Source of the DNA: Tetradesmus obliquus
Lineage: Eukaryota; Chlorophyta; Chlorophyceae; Sphaeropleales; Scenedesmaceae
Direction: 5' to 3'
Assembly: GCA_030272155.1 (NCBI GenBank)
Contig: CP126194.1
Coordinates: forward strand, 1,240,001 to 1,304,000
Length of the DNA stretch: 64,000 bases
A program made the position numbers and the translations under genes. Below the pieces are notes generated by a model. That model saw only the letters and a program-made list of their open reading frames with translations. It had not been told where the DNA came from and did no database searches. Numbering within the stretch: the stretch's first letter is position 1; the number at the start of each line of letters is the position of its first letter. Shown in pieces: positions 57,201 to 64,000 of the stretch.

Positions 57201-58295
57201 TGTCGGCGTGTCTGTGTGGGGCGCGTCGGGCCCTTGCCTTAAGCTGGAGACTGCCGCTGCTGCGGATGTGGGGCAAATGCAGGGGTGGGACTTGCAAAGA
57301 TACTGCTGCTGCAGCCAACTGCCAATTGTTGGAGTTGCTGAAGTTGGTTGCGCTGCCACCAAGCTCACTCCAAACTGCCTCTAGCTGCTGCGGCATGCAC
57401 CTTGCTGCGGCTTGTTGCAGTTGCAGCACTGGCATTGCTGCAGCCACATTATGCCACTGCAGCCTGCTGCTTGCACTTGCAGGAGACAGAACACCTTGTG
57501 GGTTTGCACGCACCTGAACGGCGTCTGCAGCGCCCTGTCTTTGTACTGCTGCGTGCCCTCTGGCCTGCACTCGCCGCCCGGCAGACGCCAGCCGCCCTTG
57601 TAGTTCCTGCCTCCCTCCACTCCCCAGTGCAGCAGCAGCCTGCCTGCCTCAAGATCAGTCTTCAAGTCGATGATCTGGTCGCTGCCATCCAGGCTCACAG
57701 TGACCTGGAAATGAAGCGCAACCAAAGCGTGCAAGCAGCATGGCGGTGGTGTTGACAGGTTGGTGCAAGTGAGTGTGCTTTGCAGGGTGTGCTGCTGTGG
57801 CGCAAGGAAAGGCGCAAGGAAACAGTGGAGCCTCAGGTTTCCAGGTGAAGCTGGCGATGATACTTGCATCATGTGCACAAGCTGCATTGCTGGTGATGCC
57901 CGCGAGCAGTGGTTATGCAAGTCAAATTGCATGACCTGTACAGCTGCTGTGAATGACTGGTGGCTGCTGTACAGGTGGTACTGAGCCTGGTGCATGCATA
58001 CTGGGCTGCTGCTGGTCAGTCGGCAGCCACTGGGTGCTACGGTTGAATGCAGGCCCGTCTAAGCGTCTAAGCGTCCGACCAGCCTGCTGAGAGCTCTGCA
58101 CCATCTGTCGCCACCATGTTGTGTTTCATTAATCACATCATTTTGAAGCAATGAGCCGCTACAGCAGGGGCCTCAGCTATGTGTGCTGCTGTGCCCACCG
58201 TAATCTTTGAGCCCTTGGGGAGGTCAAACGTCTGACTGTCCACCTTTTTCAAAGGCCGCTCTGTTGCAGCCACAGCCTGCACTTGGACACTGCTC
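35437..58295 (-). CDS. GWD1: Alpha-glucan, water dikinase (starch phosphorylation)
   Basis: Phosphorylates C6 of amylopectin glucose units with ATP and water, opening starch granules for breakdown in the plastid. Thirty exons join in phase: 58199-58295, 57514-57704, 57029-57115, 56194-56424, 55272-55383, 54839-54949, 54418-54603, 54071-54178, 53391-53515, 53025-53143, 52597-52813, 52080-52181, 45380-45482, 44581-44718, 44037-44179, 43448-43562, 42830-43010, 42026-42268, 41064-41152, 40660-40774, 40250-40434, 39713-39824, 39241-39397, 38766-38886, 38239-38418, 37852-38052, 37282-37551, 36626-36792, 36173-36311, 35437-35562. Total about 1,490 residues plus an upstream transit exon. Two CBM45-like starch-binding regions carry LLLHWGVEGGRNYKGGW and LVLHWGVSKAG. 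The middle has EEWHQKLHNNTTPDD. The phospho-His domain has LTPDAPDVLSHVSVRARN. The ATP-grasp end has RSDSNGEDLEGYAGAGLY and VYVVQTRPQV before TAA. The redox CFATC site of potato GWD reads LFATC here. At least fifteen introns carry tandem copies of neighbouring exon edges. Confidence 0.95.
35743..36070 (-). repeat. Three tandem copies of the GWD exon end DPITKDPNFRRK
   Basis: The exon end with its donor, coding roughly NDDPITKDPNFRRK, recurs at about 36019-36068, 35873-35925 and 35743-35790 after the working exon 36173-36311. Spacing is about 130-150 bp. The intron part is copied too, including a palindromic CATGTTACATAACATGTTAC-like stretch beside most copies. Confidence 0.88.
36850..37065 (-). 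repeat. Copies of a GWD exon start (VFCELVKGLGESLV)
   Basis: Upstream of the working exon 36626-36792, its first ~45 bp with the TGCAG acceptor recur at 37015-37062 and 36900-36960. A shorter piece lies near 36855-36885. Confidence 0.88.
38524..38566 (-). repeat. Copy of a GWD exon start (VLNLTINIPS)
   Basis: One extra copy of the acceptor and first ~30 bp of exon 38239-38418 lies about 145 bp upstream of the working acceptor. Confidence 0.85.
39134..39180 (-). repeat. Copy of a GWD exon end (EEPLKQIKDAAGQ)
   Basis: One copy of the end and donor of exon 39241-39397 lies about 105 bp downstream in the transcript. Confidence 0.85.
39825..39881 (-). repeat. (CTG)n tract abutting a GWD 3' splice site
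   Basis: Another long CTG run on the coding strand ends in CCAG immediately before exon 39713-39824. Confidence 0.92.
40004..40115 (-). repeat. Copy of a GWD exon end (AISAIEPTLRQLAELGAW region)
   Basis: About 110 bp matching the 3' part of exon 40250-40434, including its donor, recurs 245 bp further along the transcript. Confidence 0.88.
41315..42022 (-). repeat. Five tandem copies of a GWD exon end (DLLYLDVALENSIRGAAER)
   Basis: After working exon 42026-42268, its last ~80 bp plus donor and intron recur with donors near 41875, 41741, 41607, 41465 and 41317. The period is 134-149 bp. All five keep a GT donor context (CGCAGGTG), so each could compete as a 5' splice site. Confidence 0.93.
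42341..42440 (-). repeat. Copy of a GWD exon start (GADLQASAANVGNS)
   Basis: The first ~95 bp of exon 42026-42268 with its acceptor recur about 170 bp upstream. One codon differs (Phe for Leu in the Asn-Ser-x-Pro-Gly-Gly stretch). Confidence 0.9.
42697..42750 (-). repeat. Copy of a GWD exon end (LGILKAVHSG region)
   Basis: About 50 bp including the donor of exon 42830-43010 recur 130 bp further along the transcript. Confidence 0.85.
43080..43340 (-). repeat. Two copies of a GWD exon end (PICSAYLAFLE)
   Basis: The end of exon 43448-43562 with its donor recurs at 43291-43340 and 43082-43130. In the second the splice site is altered to GCGCAT on the plus strand. Confidence 0.87.
43564..43622 (-). 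repeat. (CTG)n tract abutting a GWD 3' splice site
   Basis: On the coding strand about 19 CTG units run directly into the acceptor CAG before exon 43448-43562, taking the place of an ordinary polypyrimidine tract. Confidence 0.92.
43800..43990 (-). repeat. Two copies of a GWD exon end (GQRIRDEILHIMHR)
   Basis: The end of exon 44037-44179 recurs at 43934-43990 (well kept) and 43820-43870 (degraded). Confidence 0.82.
44719..44761 (-). repeat. (CTG)n tract abutting a GWD 3' splice site
   Basis: A CTG run ends in CCAG directly before exon 44581-44718. The tRNA-Ile gene lies 45 bp further upstream in the same intron. Confidence 0.92.
44806..44878 (-). tRNA. trnI-AAU: tRNA-Ile (anticodon AAT)
   Basis: The minus strand folds as a 73-nt cloverleaf: acceptor GCCCTAT with ATGGGGC (one G-T pair), D arm GCTCAGTTGGTTAGAGC, anticodon arm TGGTG-CTAATAA-CGCCA, and T arm ATCCG-TTCGAGC-CGGGT. 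The anticodon loop gives AAT. No intron. A TTTTT Pol III terminator lies about 10 nt after the 3' end (44792-44796). It sits inside a GWD intron on the same strand. Confidence 0.95.
44971..44999 (+). repeat. Interstitial plant-type telomere repeats
   Basis: The stretch CCTAAACC...CCTAAACCCTAAACCCT contains two exact and further partial CCCTAAA units. It lies in the GWD intron directly beside a copy of the 47-bp motif. Confidence 0.8.
45000..45046 (+). repeat. 47-bp motif, copy beside telomere repeats
   Basis: GACTCGCTCTAGGGCGATAG followed by CTTGCCCACCCCTGTAACAG and ACCTCTC. The same motif closes every 551-bp unit at 48354-50548. A shortened copy is at 45161-45198, and a 20-bp remnant at 46452-46472 is followed by a run of T. 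Confidence 0.9.
45161..45198 (+). repeat. 47-bp motif, shortened copy
   Basis: Begins at GGGCGATAGCTTGCCCACCC and lacks the first ~10 bp. It is 115 bp from the end of the telomere-linked copy. Confidence 0.88.
45548..45592 (-). repeat. Copy of a GWD exon start (SFRNDLQRT)
   Basis: The acceptor and first ~25 bp of exon 45380-45482 recur about 110 bp upstream. CAG runs flank both copies. Confidence 0.85.
45893..45965 (-). tRNA. trnV-CAC: tRNA-Val (anticodon CAC), copy 1
   Basis: A 73-nt cloverleaf on the minus strand: acceptor GCAACCA with TGGTTGC, anticodon arm TGTGC-CTCACAC-GCACA (anticodon CAC), and T loop TTCGATC. A TTTT run lies about 46 nt downstream. It lies in the 6.6-kb GWD intron. 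Confidence 0.94.
46565..46637 (-). tRNA. trnV-CAC: tRNA-Val (anticodon CAC), copy 2
   Basis: Identical to copy 1 except in the T loop (TTCAATC instead of TTCGATC), which falls in the internal B-box promoter. The 5' end of the gene abuts the retrotransposon fragment. A TTTTT run lies about 53 nt downstream. Confidence 0.93.
46638..48325 (+). mobile_element. 3' part of a non-LTR retrotransposon ORF
   Basis: An open frame of ~560 codons is broken by one TAG at 47633-47635. The part after the stop carries a zinc-binding motif of the zf-RVT type (CMCGAACPGLVHHFWECPVA), which in LINE ORF2 proteins follows the reverse transcriptase. From memory, relatives have KEALWRL or KETLWRL where this reads KET-stop-WRL, so a Leu codon (TTG) probably mutated to TAG. 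The region before it (DNAYKET, VARLGWRNHRGKT) is weaker. The end is Gln-rich (QQHQLQQQQQRQQ) and stops at TGA (48323-48325). No reverse transcriptase or endonuclease is present, so this is a 5'-truncated dead copy inserted at the tRNA-Val gene. Confidence 0.72.
48354..50548 (+). repeat. Tandem array of 551-bp units, four copies
   Basis: Units begin at AGTAGTTGTCCAATTTCC at about 48354, 48905, 49456 and 50007. The first three are practically identical. The fourth has a few changes (for example TCTTTATGGGG for GGTTTATGGGG). Each unit ends with the 47-bp motif and CTGCGCATC. The array starts 28 bp after the retrotransposon stop codon, so it is probably the element's 3' UTR amplified in tandem. 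The short frames repeated in each unit are by-products. Confidence 0.95.
50552..50713 (+). repeat. Partial fifth unit of the 551-bp array
   Basis: It restarts at ATGGGGAGGTAGGGGCTGC, keeps only the last ~160 bp of a unit, and ends with the 47-bp motif at about 50657-50703. Confidence 0.93.
50714..52079. other. Remainder of the 6.6-kb GWD intron
   Basis: No supported gene. Frames on the plus strand (for example 50819-51208) show no motif. The region may be further decayed mobile DNA. It ends at the donor of GWD exon 52080-52181. Confidence 0.4.
53516..53870 (-). repeat. Three tandem copies of a GWD exon start (KSEAPDLSQDKRSRQEKPL)
   Basis: Upstream of working exon 53391-53515, its first ~55 bp with acceptor recur at about 53572-53632, 53692-53750 and 53810-53865. 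The period is about 117-120 bp. The two nearest copies match the exon closely and the farthest has drifted (QDLSQDKRSCQPPL). Confidence 0.92.
54648..54692 (-). repeat. Copy of a GWD exon start (GAGARKEIEAKLR)
   Basis: About 40 bp matching the early part of exon 54418-54603 recur 80 bp upstream. Confidence 0.82.
55145..55192 (-). repeat. Copy of a GWD exon end (LGLSALDSIMQ)
   Basis: About 40 bp of the end and donor of exon 55272-55383 recur 120 bp further along the transcript. Confidence 0.83.
55445..56190 (-). repeat. Six tandem copies of a GWD exon end (DLEYEAAVAEMSGLLAAGR)
   Basis: After working exon 56194-56424, its last ~60 bp plus donor and intron recur with donors near 56058, 55927, 55798, 55672 and 55550, and a shortened copy at 55445-55485. 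Spacing is about 125-133 bp. One copy has a GC instead of GT donor. The copies remain nearly identical at protein level. Confidence 0.94.
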
Positions 58296-58576
58296 CTGCG
58301 GCTGGCTGCTGCTGAGAGGCCTGCATGCAGCGCAGATCACGGCATGAGCACTTGACAGGCCTTGACCGGTAGCTGCCTGCTAGGCAGTTGCTGCTCAAGT
58401 GCTCGAAAGCATGCAGACACGCTCGAGCTGCAGTATTCCTGCCAACTACGTGCGTAAAATCATGTTCACAAGCAGGAACACCTCGATCACGCACCATGGC
58501 GAGCGCAGAGCAAGCTGCGTCCGGTGTTTGCGGGTGAAGCCACTGCCCTAGCTGCTGGCCTGACTCTGCCGGCACT

Positions 58577-58760
58577 TAGCCTGCAGGAAAGAAGAGTTAG
58601 CGAGCGCAGGACGAAAGCGATCTGGCAACCTCAAACGGCCCCTGCTGCCGTGAGCAAGCCTATTGCTGCTGTCGCTGCACCTGTGCATCCCGAAGGCAGG
58701 GGCTCCGCTTTTGCCAGTTCGACAGGCGAGGGCCTCTTCGGCCCTCCCTGTAAGTAGCTG
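58577..58760 (-). CDS. Possible transit-peptide exon of GWD
   Basis: An open frame from ATG (about 58760) gives an Arg/Ser/Ala-rich sequence (MQLLTGRAEEALACRTGKSG, ending with ALANSSFLQ) typical of a plastid transit peptide. It lies 300 bp upstream of the first solid GWD exon, whose codon is completed by one base. A GCTAAGT donor would be needed. Tentative. Confidence 0.3.
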
Positions 58761-59688
58761 CATCTGCTTTCAGGCCGAACCAGACTCCTGCCAAATCAAC
58801 GTGAGTGAGCCAGCTGTGCACGCAAAGTCTCTCAATGCTCTCACAGTGTCGATCCGTGTACAGCAAGCCGCATGCAGTGCAGGAAGCGTGCGTTGATGCA
58901 TGCCGGAAGACGTCAAACATCGTTAAGGGTTTGGTTGAGTGCACAACCCCAAAGAGAGTGATAACGACGCACTGGCAACAATATCCTGTCCAAAAGATAT
59001 CAGAGTAGGTGCATTTATCGATGAAGGGTTGCTGAGGCTGGGCTGGTGGCTGCTTGATGGACTGATGCACTTCATTGTTGGACACCTGCCACAGCGCCAA
59101 CTTCTTTTTCATGATTCATGGCTGCCACTTCAATGCCCCTTTGAGCATCGACACCTGAGCACTATCCACTTTCATTTCTTGATGAACGATGTACTTGGTT
59201 ACCAGGGCGATGACATCTGCGGATGACCACTGCTGCCTGTACAAGTTCACATGCAGTCGGCTCACCCCCAACAGATCACTGCTGAAAGCAACAGCTCGCC
59301 TGCCACGGCTACAGCAGAGCAGCAGCAATGCAGGTGACTCCCTGATACACAGATAGTGAGCCCTGAAACGCATGGCCCAGCACACCAACCAAACACTGCC
59401 ATGAACGCATCGCAGCGCCACAGCAACTCTCAACCCCATCCCAACCACCATCGCTTGCAGGACAGCTGAAGCTGGCACAGCTTCCAGCACCCCAAAAGCA
59501 CTGCTGCTGCTGCCAACCAGTCACAGCGCAGCGCAGCCTGCGGGAGGCACCTGCAGCCTCGGCTGCTGCCAACCAGCAACAGCACACTGCTGCATGCCTC
59601 AACATGCCAACATCCCCTGCAGCCTCACTACCAACAAGCTGTGGTGTAGACGTTCTAAGGCTCCTCAAAACCCTTGCAGCCTTGCACC
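58761..59688. other. Intergenic between eIF3b and GWD
   Basis: About 0.9 kb between the stop of eIF3b and the 5' end of GWD on the same strand. It probably holds the eIF3b 3' UTR and the GWD promoter. No coding region seen. Confidence 0.45.
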
Positions 59689-62600
59689 TTAGGCGTTGTA
59701 GGGCTCCTCCCGCACATCCAGCAGCTGCTCCACCACCACTGTTGTCATGCTGTACTCCTTCTCCTTGGCTGCCTCGCCATACGTTGCCTCGTAGAAGGCG
59801 CGCAGCTGCGCGGCATACTCCTGGCGTGCTGCTGCTGCAGCATCCCACTCCTCCTGCTGCTTCGCGCGCTCCTGCAGCACGTCCGCATCAGCCTGCAGGC
59901 ACGGAAAAAGGTTGCGCATGGATAGACGTTAGTGAAGTGATACAGCAGCTGCAAGCGCAGCGCGGTGACTGCCGCTTCTGCAGCACGTCCACGTCAGCAT
60001 GCAGGCCGTCGCAGGGCGGTTGCAGAGCACAACCACGCAACGCCAGATGCATTGAAAGACAGACGTAAATTCAGCCGCTTCGCCGGCACAGCATATGCAA
60101 AGGTAGGACACCAAGCACGCTATTACTGCAGTCATAGCATGATGCCGTACGCATCATTGCAACACGCAGCACACAGCGCACGCACCTGCAGCAGCAGCGC
60201 CTCGTCCTCCTCGTCGTAGCGCCTGCTGTACTCCTTGAGCCCCTTGCGGATCTCCTCCTCCTTCTCACGAGGCAGCAGACTCGGCACGCGCGGCCGCCAG
60301 CTCAGCTGGCCAAAGCGGTCGCGAGGCATGCTGCAAAGAACAGATGTACAGTAAAGAGGTGCGGCGGTAGGCGGCAAGTGGAACATCAGCAGTCAGTGGC
60401 GTGCAGCAAGCAAGGAACAGAAGAGCCCACTAGGAGGCTGCCAGCTCAGCTGGCCAAAGCGGTTGTGAGGCATGCTGCAGGGTTGGAATATGGTTGATGC
60501 CAGACGGTGTGGGGGTAGGCGGCAGGCAACAGCAGCAGTCAGAGTCGTGCAGCAACGCCAAGGAGAGAAAGAGCCGACCCATGGAGATGCTGATGACAAG
60601 GCAGTTGCAGGAATCCGCGCTTGCAGGTGCAGCAGGGGCCATAGTAGCTGCAGGAGAAGCATATACGTTACGGGTGCAGCTGTGAAGCCAAAGTGCATGA
60701 TTGCGAGAGCAAGCCTGTCCGATGCATATTGTGTCGCCCAGAACAAGCGCCAGTGCAGATCCTTATTCGGCAACTGCGCGGTTGAATGTTTGGTGTTGCA
60801 GCTGGCTGTGTGCACAGCAGACTCACGTGTAGAGCAGCTTGCCGTTGAAGCTCCACATGTTGAAGCCGTTCTCCATCTGGTGGATGCTGGTCACACTGCT
60901 CGCCACGTAGCGGCCAGTGGGGTCCCACTCCACGTCTGGCGGCAGCAGCAGCAGCAGCAGGAGAAGCAACAGCTTGATGCATGTGTCAGAACAGCGAAGG
61001 ACAGCACCACATTGGAACAGCACAGCTAGAGGACGAGCCGCAACCATGGCCATGAAGCGCTGCACTGCCGACAGCCGTGCAGTTGAATGTTCAAAAACTC
61101 CAGCCCAACACTGGTGCAGCTCAACTGAGCTGTGGCCGTGAGATGCTCCAATGCCGCCAGCGATGACAACACATTTCTCAAAAGACAAACGTATAGGCGG
61201 ATTCAAAGATGAAGCAACTGCACACCCACCTGTGGCCATGAAGTGCTCTGCTGCCGCCAGCACCTGCAACTCGTCCGCACAGCTGAAAACGATGTTCACA
61301 ACACATATCTGCATTCAAACACATTTGACACTGAAGCCGACCCTCACCTGTGGCCATGAAGTGCTCTGCCGCCGCCAGCACCTCGAACTCGTCCACGTTG
61401 AAGAACTCCAGCTGCCCGTTGAGCGCCTTGAGCCCTGACAGCACGATGTTGTGGCCCATGGGGCTCCAGTGGATGCCGTTGCAGGCCTTGTTGGCCAGCG
61501 TGCCTGGAAGAAAACAAGAAACAGCAGAGCAGAAAGACAGTTGGTATGATGTTGTGGCCCATGGGGCTCCAGTGGATGCCGTTGCAGGCCTTGTTGGCCA
61601 GCGTGCCTGCAGGTGAAAGAGAACCAGCACGGCAGGGGTGAGCGAGGAGTATAGTTTGACTTCTGCAGCAAGATAGGCTTGGCGCCGCAAGCTGCACAGA
61701 GCCACAGCTGACAGCAGCAACGGGTAACCGGTGTCAAGCCGGACCCCTCCTTGCCATGCGATGCTCAACATCACTGCAATGGCTGACAATATATCAGGCT
61801 GATGACACATTACCCGACCGCTCACCCAGGTGCTTTACGCCCAGCTTGCCCTTGCCGTCCTTCACCATGTCATGTCACAACATACAAAGGTAACAACTGA
61901 AGACATTTAGCCTCACAAACTCACCCAGGTGCGTCAGGCCCAGCTTGCCCTTGTCGTCCTTCACCATGTCATACAACACGCCATACGGAAATAAATGCTG
62001 AAATGAGGATATGCAACCTCAGCAACTCACCCAGGTGCTTCACGCCCAGCTTGCCCTTGTCGTCCTTCATGCTGTCACACCACAACATACACAGATGAAA
62101 CCGGATAAAAGATGTGCAATCTCAAAAACTCACCCAGGTGCTTAACGCCCAGCTTGCCCTTGCCGTCCTTCACCGCATCAAACTCATGTCACGATGACAT
62201 CAAATGCAACACCATCATCACTCTACACCAACTCACCCAGGTGCTTCACGCCCAGCTTGCCCTTGCCGTCCTTCACCATGATATATCCCAACATCAACTA
62301 CAATCAAATCATATTGAACTGCTGACCATATCAAACCACAATCACCGCTCACCCAGGTGCTTCACGCCCAGCTTGCCCTTGTCGTCCTTCATGCTGTAGA
62401 AGGACACGCTGGGCCGCGCGCTGTCGCCGTGCACCAGCGCAAAGCGGTGGCCCTTGGGCTCCCACGCAAACGACAGCACCTTCTCGCTCTTGTTGGGCAG
62501 CTCCAGCACCTGCAAGTGATGATGCAGCCACAAACATAAATTACGATGCTGTGCCGATGAGATGCAGTGGCGCAGAGGATGTCAAAGCTTGCAGGGGAAG

Positions 62601-63309
62601 TCAGGCAAGTCAGGCAGACGCAGCGCAGCAGCCAAAGCCCACGCACACCAAAAAACTACTGTTGGGCGCACACAATCTGTGACTCGGCTGACATCAGCAA
62701 GCACAGATATACAAACGGCTGGTAGCAACTGCGGCTGCAGCTGCAACAGCAACACAGTGTGGCACTCACGTCCATGGGGATGTCCTTCTCCCGGATGCTG
62801 AACAACTCAAAGCCTGTGTAGGTGGACTTCTTGGTCTTGGTGAAGCGGTCCACCTTGACAGCAAGGTAGTCGCCCTGGGGGTGCCAGAAGATCTTCACGT
62901 CTGCGCCAGTCAAAGTGACAAGTGACATGGTCAGATGATCAGAAATAATTGATGACTCCAGATGAGGACTAGTACAAGCTCAGCACTGGAGTGCCCTGTT
63001 GATGCATACGAGCTGCAGGATCACCTGCTCAACAATTCAATCAACAAAACAACGTATGCTGATGGCATCTCAGTGACCCCTGCAAATCTACAAGCATCTG
63101 GCAGCACATACACCAAATTAAACACACGATCCAACTTTGTAAGACGTTACTCACCGCTGACGTTGAAGAGCTGCTTGCTGCGCACGTTGGTGCGCTCCGG
63201 GATGCGGTACAGCGTGATGTTGGCGGGCCTGTCGCCCACCTCCTGCGTGTAGGCAGCCAGCAGCGGCTCCGCCGGGCTCCACTCAAAGTCCTGGTGGCGG
63301 CAGCAGCAA

Positions 63310-63342
<33 letters not shown>

Positions 63343-63855
63343 GGTGAGGCTACAACACTACCAGGCCTGCTACAGCTCCTTCCAAGTGTTGAACCCAATA
63401 GCAACACCAGGCAGATATCCCAGAGCAGCTCAACCTGCTACTCCTGCTACTCCCAAAGAAATAGGCGATCACGCCATGCCTGTGCAATCAACCAGCATTA
63501 ATCACCACGTCATGCGGCAGCCGCAGCATCCCCCTCTCACCTGCACGCCCTCCAGCTTGAGGTCCTTCTTGTCCATGAAGTTCAAATCAAGTACAACCGA
63601 GAAAGAAAAACCGCAAAACACATGGGCTCATCCCCCTCACACCTGCACTCCCTCCAGCTTGAGGTCCTGTATCAGTCAAATATCAGACACACCAGCTGCA
63701 GCTCTCGCACTGATAACAGCAGACCATCACGCACCTGCACTCCCTCCAGCTTGAGGTCCTTCTTGTCCAGCTGCGTCATCTCGGGCGTCTCGTAGATCTT
63801 GATGGCGCCCTTGGCCAGCCGCGCAAAGTACTTGTCCTCAAGACCGCCAGCCCAC
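59689..63855 (-). CDS. EIF3B: Translation initiation factor eIF3 subunit b, C-terminal part
   Basis: Core scaffold of the eIF3 complex that loads mRNA on the 40S ribosome. Eight exons join in phase: 63735-63855, 63155-63290, 62770-62900, 62353-62509, 61348-61503, 60827-60935, 60186-60330 and 59689-59892 (TAA). They give 386 residues. The order matches the family's beta-propeller and C-terminal helix: DKYFARLAKGAIKIYETPEM, DFEWSPAEPLLAAYTQE, YLAVKVDRFTKTKKSTYTGF, FAWEPKGHRFALVHGD, GLKALNGQLEFFNVDEFEVL, EWDPTGRYVASSVTS and FNMWSFNGKLLY, then a charged helix (REKEEEIRKGLKEYSRRYDE). The N-terminal RRM and first propeller blades lie beyond the right edge. Several introns hold tandem copies of exon edges. 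Confidence 0.95.
60422..60478 (-). repeat. Copy of an eIF3b exon start (MPHNRFGQLSWQP)
   Basis: The acceptor and first ~45 bp of exon 60186-60330 recur about 145 bp upstream with three residue changes. Confidence 0.85.
61222..61265 (-). repeat. Copy of an eIF3b exon end (EVLAAAEHFMATG)
   Basis: The end and donor of exon 61348-61503 recur about 120 bp further along the transcript, with a good GTGGGT donor. Confidence 0.87.
61547..61610 (-). repeat. Copy of an eIF3b exon start (TLANKACNGIHWSPMGHN)
   Basis: The first ~60 bp of exon 61348-61503 recur with their acceptor about 107 bp upstream, without coding changes. Confidence 0.9.
61822..62280 (-). repeat. Five tandem copies of an eIF3b exon end (KDDKGKLGVKHLG)
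   Basis: After working exon 62353-62509, its last ~40 bp plus donor and intron recur with donors near 62234, 62131, 62029, 61922 and 61823. The period is 99-115 bp. All keep the CTGGGTGAG donor context. Confidence 0.94.
63540..63670 (-). repeat. Two copies of an eIF3b exon end (KDLKLEGVQ)
   Basis: The end and donor of exon 63735-63855 recur at 63648-63668 and 63540-63583, about 90-105 bp apart. Confidence 0.88.
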
Positions 63856-64000
63856 CTGCAGGTGAGGAGGTGCAGCAAGAGGTGCAAGGTGCTTAGGCCA
63901 GGTACACTTCCAGGTTCTGGATGTTTCGACTGAAAGGGCTGCTGTAGGTGCAGATTGCTTCGCAACAGCACAAGCACACACTGCACACTAGCAGCACGCA

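Noticed and set aside
58524..58757. Plus-strand small gene upstream of GWD
   Set aside because: No partner exons or motif. The minus-strand reading as a transit peptide fits the neighbouring gene better.

Overview
The window is nuclear DNA of a green alga. The genes are rich in introns with GT-AG junctions, and the DNA is full of CAG/CTG trinucleotide runs. It encodes a plant-type starch kinase (glucan, water dikinase) and plastid- or mitochondrion-style N-terminal extensions, and TGTAA-like poly(A) signals follow some stop codons. A short interstitial CCCTAAA tract (plant-type telomere repeat, not the TTTTAGGG type of Chlamydomonas) fits a chlorophyte outside the Chlamydomonadales, perhaps Sphaeropleales/Scenedesmaceae. 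That placement is inference.

Layout, left to right: (1) 465-1600, minus strand, part of an ankyrin-repeat gene. (2) 3408-5813, minus, a BTB/BACK protein interrupted by a perfect 44-nt hairpin. (3) 6161-7992, minus, an RsmE-type rRNA uridine methyltransferase. (4) About 480 bp of shared promoter, then 8475-12298, plus, a six-exon 860-residue protein carrying a CENP-C motif. (5) 13324-17986, plus, a 12-exon ExoIII/APE1-type AP endonuclease of 388 residues. (6) 18.0-24.3 kb, no gene that I can support: a diverged pair of ~620-bp repeats, a copied exon fragment and a large CTG microsatellite. (7) 24290-30139, minus, a large multi-exon gene that I do not recognise. (8) 31189-33728, minus, a PTGES2-like thioredoxin/GST-fold protein. 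(9) 35437-58295, minus, a 23-kb glucan, water dikinase gene with at least 30 exons; splice phases agree at every junction I reconstructed, giving about 1,490 residues plus a transit peptide. (10) 59689-63855, minus, the C-terminal part of translation factor eIF3b, running off the right edge.

The GWD gene is a host for other elements. One 6.6-kb intron holds two tRNA-Val genes, the 3' part of a non-LTR retrotransposon and a tandem array of 551-bp units. The next intron downstream holds a tRNA-Ile gene and telomere-like repeats.

The most striking pattern is shared by three unrelated genes (AP endonuclease, GWD, eIF3b). Short pieces of an exon edge, together with its splice site and adjacent intron, are repeated in tandem 2-7 times inside the flanking intron, with periods of about 100-160 bp. 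In addition, many introns end in a (CTG)n run that directly abuts the 3' splice site. Together these suggest that introns here grow, and may arise, by tandem duplication of exon-intron junctions.
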